A DNA stretch of 64,000 bases from Hyaloperonospora brassicae (taxonomy: Eukaryota > Oomycota > Peronosporomycetes > Peronosporales > Peronosporaceae): positions 124,001 to 188,000 of the forward strand of contig CANTFL010000498.1 in NCBI GenBank assembly GCA_947650285.1, given 5' to 3'. The notes under the pieces were generated by a model that did not search any database, was not told the DNA's origin, and saw nothing but the letters and a program-made list of their open reading frames with translations. Numbering within the stretch: position 1 is the first letter of the stretch; the number at the start of each line of letters is the position of its first letter. The translations under genes and the position numbers were made by a program. Below, one piece after another: positions 10,680-21,972 of this stretch.

Positions 10680-12371
10680 ATGAAGAGTCTTTCCATGCGC
10701 TGCGCGAACAAGGCCGCGTCTGAAGCGGCTGCACGGATGCGTGCAGCCGGAGAACAAGCTGTCCAAGACTCAGCAGCAGGTGTCTAGTCACCTGCCGCTG
10801 CTAGTAAGCAGCCTGAAACACCCGTAGTTGCAGGAGCACGTGGTCATCCACGTGCCGAACCTTCACTCACAGCTTCGGCCGCGGGTGGTAGTTCCATGGA
10901 CTAAGATCCCGATATATAGGCGGTCTATTCGGGCCAGTCGAATTCTTCTGACTTGAAGCAGTCCGCAAAGCCTGACTATTCGGTTGCGAAAACGACGACT
11001 GCTGCTCCTCGCGGCCGTCTCGATAAAAACTTGCACCATGAGATGTTCGGTTCATCCGACGAGTCTGTGAACTCGTCGCCGGGATCGAACCGATCGCGCT
11101 CGTATTTGTACGGATCGAGTGTGAAACATAAGGACGTAAGTCCTCATGAGAATGTGGATGACTCTTCGCGGAGTCGTCGTAGCCATAGCCGCTGCAATAC
11201 AAGGTATTGCAGCGATCGTAGTGCCAGCTCTCATGTTGGCAACACGTAGGAGGAGCAGGATCGCAACGCGTTACGATCTGCTCCTGAGAACAAGCCATGG
11301 ATGCTTACCTCGAGCGAGTTTCGACAGTGGTATGGCTATACCAGTGGGAGTTGTCGGATCCCACTCTTTGACTCGTCAATGATCAATGGACTTGATCCCA
11401 GTGCAAAGAATTATAGCACTGAGCATATTTTTTGCATCGATCATTTTTTCGACATCGATGGTACCACGGTTATCACACGCAAGACAATTTCTCGCTGGAT
11501 CAGGCGTGGAATTCTTTCATCGGCAACAGTGAAAATGTTGGCCGTGACACTTAGCTGGACAAGCTTACTGCAGCTCGCAATAAGTTTGACCCGAATATTC
11601 AAGCCGGTGCTCGGTTTAAATCGCACCGATTGGCTTGAGAGGCAGGTTTACCTTGCCTCTCGTGGGGAGAGAATTGTCAGATTTGTATTGACAACTCCGT
11701 TGGAGGCCTCTAGAGAGTCATACCTCCCTAACCAACCCTACTGGAGGGTGCGCATCTCATCCAAGATTTACCAAGTGATATGAGTATATACAATACATTT
11801 AAGAGCGCGCCGGGTGTTCGTACGACGAAAGTCCTCCTCAAAAGGGTGTGTGTCGTCGTACTGTTTGACGAGACCAGAGACATCCACCAAAATCTGAGAG
11901 TAGGGTTCCCCGCGGTTTCCAAGGGTATATACCCCCACCACTAGACGAGGTAGCTCGTCCTTGATCCTGAATCGTAACGGTGGTTCAAGATAATCTACAA
12001 AAGGAAGCGTTGACCACCGTGTGAGTCCAACAAACGACTTAAAGGAGGAGAAAAATCCTACTCCAAGTCGTTTTACTCTCCATATCGACCCATACGAGAT
12101 GGATCGCGCAATTGGTTGATTGCGCGAGGATTTAAATCACGATAGAGACAAAAACTACGTTTTGAAAGATTATGTGCGGCATCAATGCAAGGATCGTGAG
12201 GCTGATCGAGCGAAGGATCGTGCCGATTACGCCCTCGCCCAACTGCAGATTGAGCGTGATGTCCTCTCCCTCGTTAAAGAGCTGAGGATAGCTCGTAGAA
12301 AGATCTCTGAGCTGCGTGAAGATGTCTCTTCACTCCGCGTCCAGACTGATCGTCTGAAGCGCGAGCTCTAA
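10680..12371 (+). pseudogene. Antisense accessory ORF of element 1B (broken)
   Basis: The ATG at 10680 is 132 nt from the LTR edge, the same position as in 1A and 1C. It reads opposite to pol. Recognisable blocks in order are AVYSGQSNSSD, HHEMFGSSDES, KPWMLTSSEF, RIPLFDSS, then in a shifted frame RHRWYHGYH, QAGARFKSHRL and a PCLSWGENCQIC cluster. The C-terminus is a strongly charged coiled coil beginning at about 12120 (LREDLNHDRDKNYVL). Several stops and frameshifts break it. The sequence is much diverged from 1A and 1C, yet the same motifs persist in the same order, which argues for a once-functional protein. No known family is recognised. Confidence 0.65.
11845..12030 (-). pseudogene. Chromodomain remnant of element 1B pol
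   Basis: On the minus strand the segment reads GGQRFLL, then a stop, [17 protein letters not shown], another stop, WWGYIPL, a frameshift and WKPRGTLLS. This is the chromodomain pattern seen intact in 1C. It lies antisense to the accessory frame. Confidence 0.65.
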
Positions 12372-15300
12372 AACCTAATGGAGGCTCTTGAACGTGGAAA
12401 CTATCTACATCGTCGGAAGAGGGCTCGTACTGACATTGCGGAAGGAGACGGTCCACGTATAACGTAGGATGAGTGCGCATCCTACGTGGCAGCTCGATCG
12501 TGCATGCGTTGCCTTGTCGTCGCAGCACACGAAAGAGACCGATGTACTTCGGCAGTAGTTTCCTGCTGCCCATATTTGTCTACTACATTTCTAGGTAGGT
12601 TTACCGTAGATAGTATGACTAAGTCGCCTTCAATAAATGAAAGAACATTTGATCTCCAATTCTTGTCAGCGTTAAGATTCTGCTAGTCCACCGCATGAGT
12701 GATGTAATCCTGCACGAAACGGACCACTGCTTCACGATCCAGTAGAAATCTTTCTGCTGACTCGGGTTTTTTGTGTTCAGTTCGACGTGCTCGAACTGCA
12801 GAAAGAGTCCTTTCCTCTTTCTGTTCATCAGCGAAGATGTCGTCATCCTCTCTGGAATAGTCGTTGGCGATGCTGAAAATACCAGTATTGTCACCATCAT
12901 CTGTATCAATAGTAGCATCATCGCTGTTATCGATGTGATCTTCCTCATCGATAACGACTTGATCGAGTTCGGCATCATACGTGGCGACGTTTGTGTCGGC
13001 ACGTGATGAGAAAGAACCAGAACGGTTTTTGATCGAGCGACCTCCCCCCCCCCCCTTATCCAAGAGCCACACTCTAATCGAGAGAGCAGACGTGGATTGC
13101 GTAATCCATTCAAGAAGAACGGTGTGTGCTGTGTAAAAGCATGCACCGGATTATTGATGGCAAATTCCACCATCGGTAGGAATTCTCTCCACCTCAAGAA
13201 CGAGTGGACATATCCTTGAAGTATCTCTTCGAGGACACGGTTTGCACGTTCCATCTGACCATCTGTTCCGGTATGGTCAGATGTCGATACCTTCAACCGC
13301 GTTCCGAGTGATGGGAACATGGACTGCCAAAAGTCCGCCGTGAACCGAGGGTCACGGTCGGATACGAATTTACGGGGTAGACCGTGAAGTTAAAACGCTG
13401 TGTCGACAAAGACACGCGCACATTCGTGGGCTTTGATAGACTCTGGTGCACGGGAAGAAGGAATAGGCTTCACCCGTTGACAAACCTCGAAAGCACGAAT
13501 GTACTTGCGCACGAACTAATTTTGGCGGGGCCAGTAAAAGTTACGACTTACCGTGAGGTTTGTCTTTTCCCTACCACGATGCCCGCCTGTTGGGGCATCG
13601 TGACACCTAAACATAATGCACATAATGCGCAAGCGCAATTTATTATGAGTGGGGACGACGACACGAGGCGTGTCGCCGGCAACGTCTGTGTAGTACAGTT
13701 GTTCGTTGGGTGTAGGGTACTGATCAATTGAGGGCAGGTACAAAGCCGATAAATCTTTCAGCCATTTAAGAGTTGGTTTGCCAGACGATCCATCAAGCGC
13801 AGAAGATTCATGGCTTCTGCATAGGCCCTCCTTACGACGTCAAGTAACGTTGACGACGGGACAGTGACTGTAAGTGTTGCAACAGTGAAATTATCCTTAC
13901 TGTTGGATTGTGCTGCACGAATTGAAATTCGTGATTGGCGCGAAATAGCATCATGGACGACGTTCAGTCGTCTTGGTTTCTACTACACGGAGAAGTTGTA
14001 CTCCGCGAAGATAGACAGTCACCTCTCCATTCTTTGCTATAGGTGTGGACTGTTTATGGCCGTGCGTAGTGACGCATGGTCCGTATAGACGATGAACGGT
14101 CTATCTCCAAGGAGATAGACGCGAAACTTAGCCAGTGCATGTTTTATGGCAAGGCGTTTCTTGTTATGCACTGGATAATTACGCTCATGTTCTTGCAGCT
14201 GACGCTATTGATAGCAGTGACGCACTCTGCGCCATCTGTGCCAAATTGCATCAACGCACAGCCTATCGCGAAATCGCTGGCGTCACAGACCGCATATAAA
14301 GGTATGTTTTAATCTGCAATCGGCAGTATCGGCGGTTTCATCAAGCTCTGCTTGATACTTTCAAAGGAACGCTGACAGTCAGCGTTCCATGACCACTTAA
14401 CATTGATCTTGTGTAAACAAGAAATATGCACGGTCATTTCGGCGTAGTTGCGCGAGTACTTGTGTAAGTACGCCGCCAAGCCAAGAAACTTACGAAGTCC
14501 CTTGACATCGACTGGCACTGGCCAGTCGGTGATTGTCTTGATATTTTCGGGATCAGGCCGTATGCTGTGTTTACCCACGATGCACCCAAAAAGTGGTATT
14601 TCGCTAGCCGCGAATATACACTTCTTAAGGTTGGCATACAACATATGCTTGCGCATAAGTTGAAGAACCTGACGAAACGTGTGTTCTATGAACTTCCACG
14701 TCCGTCTTTCCGTCCATGGCCCGACTATCGACGAACACATCGTCGAAGTAACTCGGTGCGAAGTCCCGCACCGCTCTCAACAAATTTGTACACATCTGTA
14801 GAATGTTGCAGGGGTGTTACTCAGACCCTGTGGCATCACTAGCAACTCCCACAGAATACCGCTGGGATGCTCACTGCTGTGAACGGGACGTCCCGTTCAC
14901 GCATCAGGATCTGATAGAATCCATCCATCAGATCCATGGACAAGAAGATGGCACTCTTTGACATACCATCTATGATTATGTCCTTCCTCGGTATCGGCGT
15001 CTGAGCCGGTACCGTTGCAGCATTCAATTTGTTGAGTATGTGCACTATCCGCCATCCTCCTGTGGCCTTTCGAACACAGAAGGTCGGAGAGCTGTGAAGG
15101 GAAGTTGGTTCCCTCACATGAACTGCAGCAAAGCAATCGGCAAAGAACTTGTCGATTGCCTAGTACTTGTTCACGAGGCAGTGGCCACTGCTTCATGACA
15201 TAGTGCTTCGAGCCCGTGTTGAGCTCGATCTCGTGTCGAGTGTCTTTTCCTTAGGCAACGTCGCAAGGTACGGATTCAAGGAACACATCCCTGAATTCGA

Positions 15301-16541
15301 TCAAATCCTTATACAAAGGATTTTCCTGAAGTGACTCCCAGGATTGAAACGTGTATCTATCAATCCGAGTCTTCTCATCGAGGACACTTTCGTCCATCAA
15401 TGAGCTGCTGAGAACCCGTTCGTTCTCAGCAAATACTGTTGCCGACCGTATATCGGTCACATACTCATCCTCTGTGACGAGTATGCAGATCTGCTTGACT
15501 TTGCCACTACGCAGATCACGCAAGAACCGTTTCGGTTCTAGCGTTGGCAACTGAGTTATCTCCGAATTCAAATTCGGAGGCACAATCAGATCAAGCGTAT
15601 AAGCGCCTACGCTTGATCCGTCATTAACCAAGACGTTCAACGTCTCGTTTTCTTCCTGGGAACTTGCTTCCACAGGTTGCTGAGGGCCTGATCCCTCAGC
15701 AAGCAGACTCTTGAGGAATTCCTTCCTCAAGTACGTGGGGACTAATTCCCTCGACGTCTTCCGACTGTGGCTGTGCAACCACAGTCAGGCACCGATCCTC
15801 TACGGTCGACTCTCCAGTCGACCTAGGATTTTCATGTTGCCCCTTGGGGGCAACAGGTTTCTTCTGTCTAAGATTCTGCCCGCTAGACATGCATCCATGT
15901 CCCGGTCCACTCGACTTATTCGAGTGGTGGACCTTCGGCGCAGCCTGTACATCTGTACAGCCGTCAGGAGCTTGCTCCACAGTGTAGTGATCAACTACGC
16001 TGTGATCTTGTGCAGTCGTGGTAACGGCCGTACCGCAAGTGAGGCCATCACACTCACTCGCACTACATCCACACGCTTGTGGACGCTCCATGACGTTCAT
16101 CAGGTAGGGATATCTGATGAACAAGCGTCAGGCATCTTCACGGATCGATGTTGCCAGATCACCCTTGGCTCGAACCTTCTGAGCCAAGGTAATCCCAGGA
16201 TGACATCAAATTTGTCATCCAGATCAAGTACGATGAAGTCATCATCGTACTGTTCGCCCTCTAACGTGTAGTGGATTCCTACTACACGTTTCTCAACGGT
16301 TATCGATGCGCCTGTTGCAAGGCGCACCGTCATCCTTGTGAGGGGAATGTCGCGCTCAACGAACTTGAGACCTACGACCCTCTATTGACTGGCGTCGAAC
16401 AAAGTTGTTCGATGCCCCACAGTCTACTAGGGCACGAAGCGACAAATCGTTTGTCGCTTCCAACTTCAAGGTGATGAGCGAAACGTCATCACCAGGTGCA
16501 GAGACACACAATGATTGTGTATCTGGAGCAACTTTTGTCAA
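12274..16541 (-). pseudogene. pol of element 1B: protease, RT, RNase H, integrase (broken)
   Basis: Reading leftwards: protease active site ALVDCGASNNFVRR (near 16420) and ILGLPWL (near 16160); a linker (15778-15251); RT blocks (15117-14839 and 14740-14309) with an intact YFDDVFVDSR box near 14745; RNase H remnants; integrase zinc-finger region near 13640 (FRCHDAPTGGHRGRE); and the catalytic C-terminal part from 13320 (STSDHTGTDGQMERAN). An acidic insertion follows (12990-12790, DDGDNTGIFSIAND), then the GPF/Y module at 12560-12480. A run of 13 C at about 13044-13056 sits in the frame. Many stops and shifts are present. Confidence 0.88.
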
Positions 16542-16609
16542 GAGATTTGCAAATTCTCTTGAGGTTGCTGGACAAGTAGGGCGCTCCGCCTCTACTGACC
16601 CCGACCATT

Positions 16610-17746
16610 TTATGATGGTCCGCTTTGCTGTTGCGGTTTTGCAACAGCGTTGGACCTACGCCCATTTTCCTTCTTGGCAAATACGCTTTCATTTAGCTCA
16701 GTACTGTTTGGTACTAGGAGTGGGGCACTACACTCGTAGGCGTAGTGTCCTAGCTTCTGACAACGATTGCAATTCTGCAATTGCTCGTTGTTTGAAGAGC
16801 GAGGTCTCTCGCTCTCAACATAGCAGAGGTCCATTGGTTCTGGGCCTCCGATCTCTTGTCGTCTTGGTGGACGATAAGAGTTTGAGCTAGCATGAGCCTG
16901 TCTCATGCTAAAGTCTTCCTGTTCCACGGCTGATATCGCATCTTCAAGCGTATTCAACTCTAAGCGTATCAGGTGATTCCTGACGGGTCCATCTGCGAGC
17001 CCTTGTATAAACACAGTGATCAACTTGTGTTCATGTACAGGGTTAGCAGTTATACTACTCTCGAGGAGTCGTATATGCTGAGCATAAGCGTGCACATCAC
17101 GCTTACTCTGTTTGAGGTTCAGGAGCTCAGATCGAGCCCTGAACTCAGCCCGAGGCGGTTCAAATGTTTGTTTGAGCCGGGTCTAAAAGTCTTCTAGCAA
17201 ACCGAAAGCATAGGGTTCGCTCATCTCGAGCCCTAAGGCCCAAGTCTTGGCACGTTCTGCCAAGTGGGCTTGAGCAAGTGTAAGTTTCATTTGCTCATCC
17301 TCGATACGACGTGCCCGTATGGCTATGTCTAACTCGACGAAACATAGTAACAGGGAGCCTTCCTCGACTCCTCTGTTCTTGGAGATGTCGACCTTTAAAA
17401 TTTCGGGACGACGCGTGTGTGTCGTCCCGCCCACAGCAGCATTGAATTGCTGCTGTCTCAACAGCTCTGTTTGTTGAGCACCCAGTTCTCTCAACTGCTT
17501 GGCCTGTTGAGAGCCTTGCTGATGAAGCAATGATACTTTATCTTGTTCGGATACAAGTTCGTTTTGAATGAACATGGCTATAGCGGCATGTTGTTGGTCT
17601 CTGCCAAGGGACTTCAACATGGCGCTTACGGCGGTTTCGCCAACGGTAGAATTCATTCGTTCTACCGCCCTGCATTCGATGTCACCTAAATTGTTAAATC
17701 CTTCACGCGTGGTGTGATAGCTCTCCTCCTCATCCATCATGTTCAT
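16610..17746 (-). pseudogene. gag of element 1B (one frameshift)
   Basis: The start is the ATG at 17746 (MNMMDEEE), parallel to the 1A gag start. A glutamine-rich coiled segment (near 17500) and the Gag core KVDISKNRGVEEGSLLLCFV follow; the first frame ends at 17183. The continuation from 17095 carries VFIQGLADGPVRNHLI and a complete CCHC zinc knuckle, CNRCQKLGHYAYEC. One frameshift in the gap 17182-17096 separates the halves. Confidence 0.85.
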
Positions 17747-17796
17747 GTCGGATGAAGTGGTTGTGGTCGCTGGACGGACTAGTAAGTGCCACCAGG

Positions 17797-18626
17797 TGTA
17801 ACGGGGCACACCATGTGTCACTTCGACACAAGGTTATGTGCACCCGACGTCACGTACACGTGGCGAAGAAGTACAGCGAAGTAGGCAGAACTCGAAAGCT
17901 CTGTGCAAGAAAAAGGTAGAAATGTATTAAATACGGTTAAGCTTCTTACTAAATCTTCTTTCGTCTCAATGTAACTATATTAAACTACCATCTCCTATGT
18001 GGGTCTCTTGCTCACCACCCGTTGCGCGAATCCAGCAGCGATTGGTGGTTAATTTGGTTGATGTAGATGTTACATCAACCAAGAAGTGGAGCAGATTACC
18101 CTTGGTGTAACGGGCACACCCTTGCGTGGACTTAACGCAAGGGTATCGGTGCCCCGACAGACGTACACAAGGCAAGCGAGGAAGCGTAGATAAGGGAAAA
18201 GCAGAACTGTTGTATTAATATAATTAAGTCTTTTAACCACTGTCTCTCTGTTTGACTTAACTTAATTATGCTAATATAACTGAGTGTATGGTGACGTCTC
18301 GTCACCACTCATTGCGCGCGTCTTGCGGCGATTGGTGGGTTGATATCATCAAGATATTAACCAATGAACAGACTCTTTGGTCGACCCTTCAATATCACCA
18401 CTTTGGTGATATTGTTCAAAGAATATATAACTTCATATTCTTTATTGTCATTGTTTCTATAAAATGACAATTCCAAGTGTAACGGGCTGCCCCGTTGCAT
18501 TTGGGGGTAATATTCGGACAACATCACCTCTTCTCGAGTGACGTTGATTGAATATTATCAAAATAGATAATACTCATAAATTGATACTTTCTATCAATTT
18601 ATATGTAACGGGCTCACCCCGTTACA
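17797..18626 (-). repeat. 5' LTR of element 1B, split by a solo LTR
   Basis: It starts TGTAACGGGG at 17797 and ends CCCCGTTACA at 18626. Removing the insert and one target-site copy (18106-18504) leaves 431 bp, matching the 429-bp partner. The putative primer binding site (TGGTGGCACTTACTAG, minus strand) ends at 17794. Confidence 0.9.
18106..18499 (-). repeat. Solo LTR (1C-like) nested in the 1B LTR
   Basis: This 394-bp LTR resembles the 1C LTR at 57688-58078 and has no internal domain. It is flanked by CTTGG (18101-18105) and TTTGG (18500-18504), and the undisturbed partner LTR reads straight through as CCCTTGGGGGTAA. It therefore inserted after 1B and lost its interior, presumably by LTR-LTR recombination. 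Confidence 0.9.
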
Positions 18627-18631
18627 CGTAA

Positions 18632-19520
18632 GGCGCGGTATTTCATTCATCTACCCGACGTCTGCCTTGTTCGACCCTCAAATCATCGAGCTACTCGTCA
18701 GTTACACGATGCGTGTGGTTTATCCTTCCGAATTGATCTGTCGAATGGGCTAACGTGTTACTTGACTTGGCACTTCTGCGATAGAGCCTAGAATTTGACA
18801 TACTTCCACATGAAGAGCAAGTACTTCGACTTGCTGAGCCACATCAAGCCATATCAATGTCAGACGAAATATCTCGTCTTACGGCGCGACATCGCACGGG
18901 ACATAACTTGAAGCCACAGCAAGCTGTAAAGATGTCCACGTCGGAGGAAGCTAAAGCTGTTACTAACGTAGACAACGCTACCGCCTTAGACTCTAGTACG
19001 GCCATGACAAGTCGCACCGAAGTAGGGATCGTATCATGATTGCCCCAGTCGCAGCACTTGCCCGCGGATAAGTCCAAGTCCCCGTACCGGACGACCTTGC
19101 AGCCTAAACATCGTTAGCCCTACAACGCGGTAGTAAATGATACGGGTTAAGACCGAATCAACAATCGACCGACTGGCGTGACTGAGCTAGTGGCATTTCG
19201 ATTGTCCAGACGTTGCGACGCAGCCTACACATGAATCGACCAAGAGATAGGTAAGGTCCACGCGGATCAGTATTCTAGTTGCCTACATGCTGAAACTAAA
19301 CTTATTCGCGTGGACCTTGCTATTTTCTTCCTCGGCTTCATTCACGTGACACGGACAAGTCGAGCGTACGTCATCATTGGCTCATTCATACAGCAGCATA
19401 GTCGCCGCGAGTCGTGTACGCTTTTCTTCCCTTTCCTTCCGACCTGACACGCATGCACCGACCCTTCTTCGACTCGATTAGTTTTGCGTCAGAAGCTAGC
19501 CTATGCAGACGGTCACTAGC
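18632..19520. other. Intergenic between element 1B and the M28 peptidase gene
   Basis: No coding region is supported. It includes the long inverted repeat at 19253-19318 and a 20-bp tandem duplication (CTAGCCTATGCAGAC at 19497 and again around the peptidase stop codon at 19521). Confidence 0.45.
19253..19318. repeat. Perfect 12-bp inverted repeat downstream of the peptidase gene
   Basis: AAGGTCCACGCG (19253-19264) and CGCGTGGACCTT (19307-19318) are separated by 42 nt, with partial extension on both sides. It sits about 200 nt past the stop codon of the minus-strand gene, so a 3'-end or regulatory role is possible but unproven. Confidence 0.6.
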
Positions 19521-21972
19521 CTATGCAGACATCAAATACTCTGCCGCTGCGTTGATGACAACAGCGAGATCATTCACATGGGCTTGAATGGCAGCGTTGT
19601 CATCGTCAAAGACGATGCTGTCCGAGATGCCAGGAAATGCAGCGCCCTTGTAGCCTTCGTAGAAGCCGGGCCCAAAAATCATGTGCTTGAACCACGGCCG
19701 GTGAGGTAGCCCGGTGCCAGAAATCAAGTAGCGCTCAAGGCTCGCAAGTTTTTGGTTCAGAACGCGACGTTCTATCTCCGACTTGTTGCTCGCTTTCATG
19801 ATTGTGGTCGACTGCGTGACTTCAGCCACGTGCGCCTGGAACGCATCGGCATCGCTGCTAAATCTTTCAATCGCTCTGTGTAGTACCGAGTAGTCTACGT
19901 TACGTCCCATGGCTGCTGTGGCGTTCTCGTATTGAGTCAAATCTTCCTGCATCACCAGCCCGTAAGTAGAGTAATCAAACGGGATGATAGCGTTGTCCAC
20001 CAAGCGCAAAGTGATGAGGCCCCACCATTTTGCCATCGTAGTATGCGTCGCATAGTGTGGATCCCCTACACGTTCCACGTACGCAATGCTGTCCATAGTG
20101 CTGTGATATGTGCCGTACATCGCACTGCCAAAGTTGTAACCCAAATTGGCCGAGATGATGCCAAGATGTTGATAAAAGGCTGTAAAATCGGTGCCTGTGC
20201 CTAGGAACTGGATCAGGTGATCTGGAGCCAACGAGCCGTCATCAGCGCCAGCGTCATGACGAGACCGTCGCGAAATAGTCTGGCTCACCCACTGTTCGTA
20301 CAAGTTTTCCGTGACATCGGTGCCGTAAAACGAGTTGCCTGGAATAAGCCGGGCCGTGTCCAGCAGAAATTTCGCAACAGAGGGTGTACCTCCCGAGCTG
20401 ACAAATGGACCTACAACGTTGTCGACGTTGACATACGCTACAGCTTGCTTTCTCAGGACCTCTGCATGGTCCTCAGCAAACTCTGTGCTGCCAAGCAAAC
20501 CCAACTCCTCGCCATCCCATGAAGCGATAACAAGAGTACGGCGTGGCTTCCAGCCTTTCTCGAGCAAATCGCCTAATCCGCGAGCAATTTCCAGCATGAC
20601 TGCCGACGCGCTGGATGGGTCCACGGCTCCGCATACCCAAGCATCGCGGTGGTTCCCGATCAAAACCATCTGGTCGGGCTCTTCGGTGCCTTCAATGGTA
20701 CCAATGACGTCCCAGATAGGTCCAATACTGTTGTCCATGATCACATCCAGGTTTACAACGGTACCTTCATCGTCGCCTACAAAGTAGCCACCATTAGCAA
20801 GCTGCAGGGCGCCTTGCCAAGATTCGGGGGCCTGCATGCCACCTAATGACTCGAGAATGTAGCGAGCCTGACCGTACGAAAGAGGAAGTCCTGGAATATG
20901 CGAAATCGTCTTGCTTTCATCCTTGCTCAAGTACGGCTCGCCTGGCAGCGACGGAAATCCGGGAGTAAGTGGGTCGCCGCTGTAAATGGAATTGTATTGC
21001 ACCGATCCGCGCTGAAACGACCCCTCTGGTCGCCACGGGCCTTCTGGGTACACTGGTCCCTGCGCGTAGCCGTCATCCAGTGGATCTGAGTAGATCAGCA
21101 CACCAGCCATACCATGTTGCTCGGCCAACATGACTTTTAGTCCACGAAAGTTGCCTCCATAACGAATAAGAGCGATCTTGCCTTTTAGCGTCACACTGTG
21201 ATCCTTCAGCCACTGGAAATCCACCGGCCTCGCATAATTCACGTACACGACAGATGCTGTGATATTACCGGAAGCCGAGTACCCAAGGTACGGCGGCAAT
21301 GCCCCTGCATCGCTCGTGCACGAATCGCCCGGCACAGCCGCTTCAGTCAGATTCAACGTCCTCGCCGCCGTCACCGGCGACACAATGCTCACGTGCCGAC
21401 GAAGAGGCAGCGACAGCAGCGGGTAGTACGTGACTACCTCTGATTTGATCCCAAACGACGCAAACTGCTCAGCAGTAAACAGCGCCGTCTGGTAGTCCTG
21501 CTCACTACCCGCTGGATGGGGCACACTGGCGTACGCCCTGTGATACGTTCGAATCTGTTTCGTGTCCACATTGTCCAAAAAAGAGCTCTCGCGCGTAGAG
21601 AGACCGACAGTTCTGTTGCTGTGGCGGTCGGTTTCGTACTGGAATCGACGCCGACGCGTCGTCAGGTCGTCGCTGTCATTGACAACAGCGTCGTCCGCTG
21701 TGTTTCCAGTCGCTCGATGCGGCGTCAACAAGTCCGAGAGCCTCTGTACGGCCTCTTCATTGACTATTCGCTGGTCTTGCGACGCTCCCGAGCAGCGCAA
21801 AGGTCGCGAGCACGACCAGCACGACCCCAACGCTCAGTCTACGCAGCAGGCGCGAGCCTTCACTGCCGTCGCGCGTGACGCGGCCATAGAAAGTTCCGTA
21901 TGTGTTGTCCGGGCTGTTGTCCAGTACCTCCTGATGGCGGCGGTCGCTGTCTGCTACGGACGCGCGCGTCAT
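19521..21972 (-). CDS. Glutamate carboxypeptidase II / NAALADase-like M28 peptidase, apparent frameshift after the TM anchor
   Basis: It is predicted to be a type II membrane zinc peptidase that trims C-terminal glutamate or acidic dipeptides outside the cell or in a vacuole. In the long frame (stop at 19521) a protease-associated domain (about residues 150-340 of that frame) is followed by the M28 core with all five zinc ligands: H394 (NHRDAW), D404, E441/E442 (WDGEELG), D470 and H576 (YHSTMD). A transferrin-receptor-like dimerisation domain comes last. This frame has no ATG upstream; it opens after a TGA near 21837. The ATG at 21972 lies in the neighbouring frame, which encodes a short cytosolic tail and a hydrophobic anchor (VGVVLVVLATFALLGSVA) and then stops. 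The two join only with a 1-nt shift near 21790 or a 61-nt intron that would delete the anchor. An indel or assembly error seems likeliest. Confidence 0.88.

Larger units (their letters stand above)
10120..18626 (-). mobile_element. Ty3/Gypsy LTR retrotransposon 1B, decayed, with nested solo LTR
   Basis: The LTRs are at 10120-10548 and 17797-18626, the latter interrupted by an inserted solo LTR. The flanking 5-mers CGTAA (10115-10119) and CGTAA (18627-18631) are identical: a clean target-site duplication that proves the boundaries. gag and pol read leftwards on the minus strand, and an opposite-strand frame occupies 10680-12371. Stops and frameshifts are frequent throughout. The proteins are clearly related to 1A and 1C but more divergent, especially in the antisense frame. 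Confidence 0.93.

Noticed and set aside
13041..13058. Poly-C run as a possible programmed slippage site in element 1B
   Set aside because: The homologous spots in 1A and 1C have short mixed purine tracts, so the run is specific to a decayed copy and probably mutational or a sequencing artefact.
21774..21834. A 61-nt intron in the peptidase gene as the preferred model
   Set aside because: The donor GTTGGG is poor, no branch-point-like CTnAY was seen, and splicing would delete a well-formed membrane anchor expected for the family; it is kept only as an alternative.
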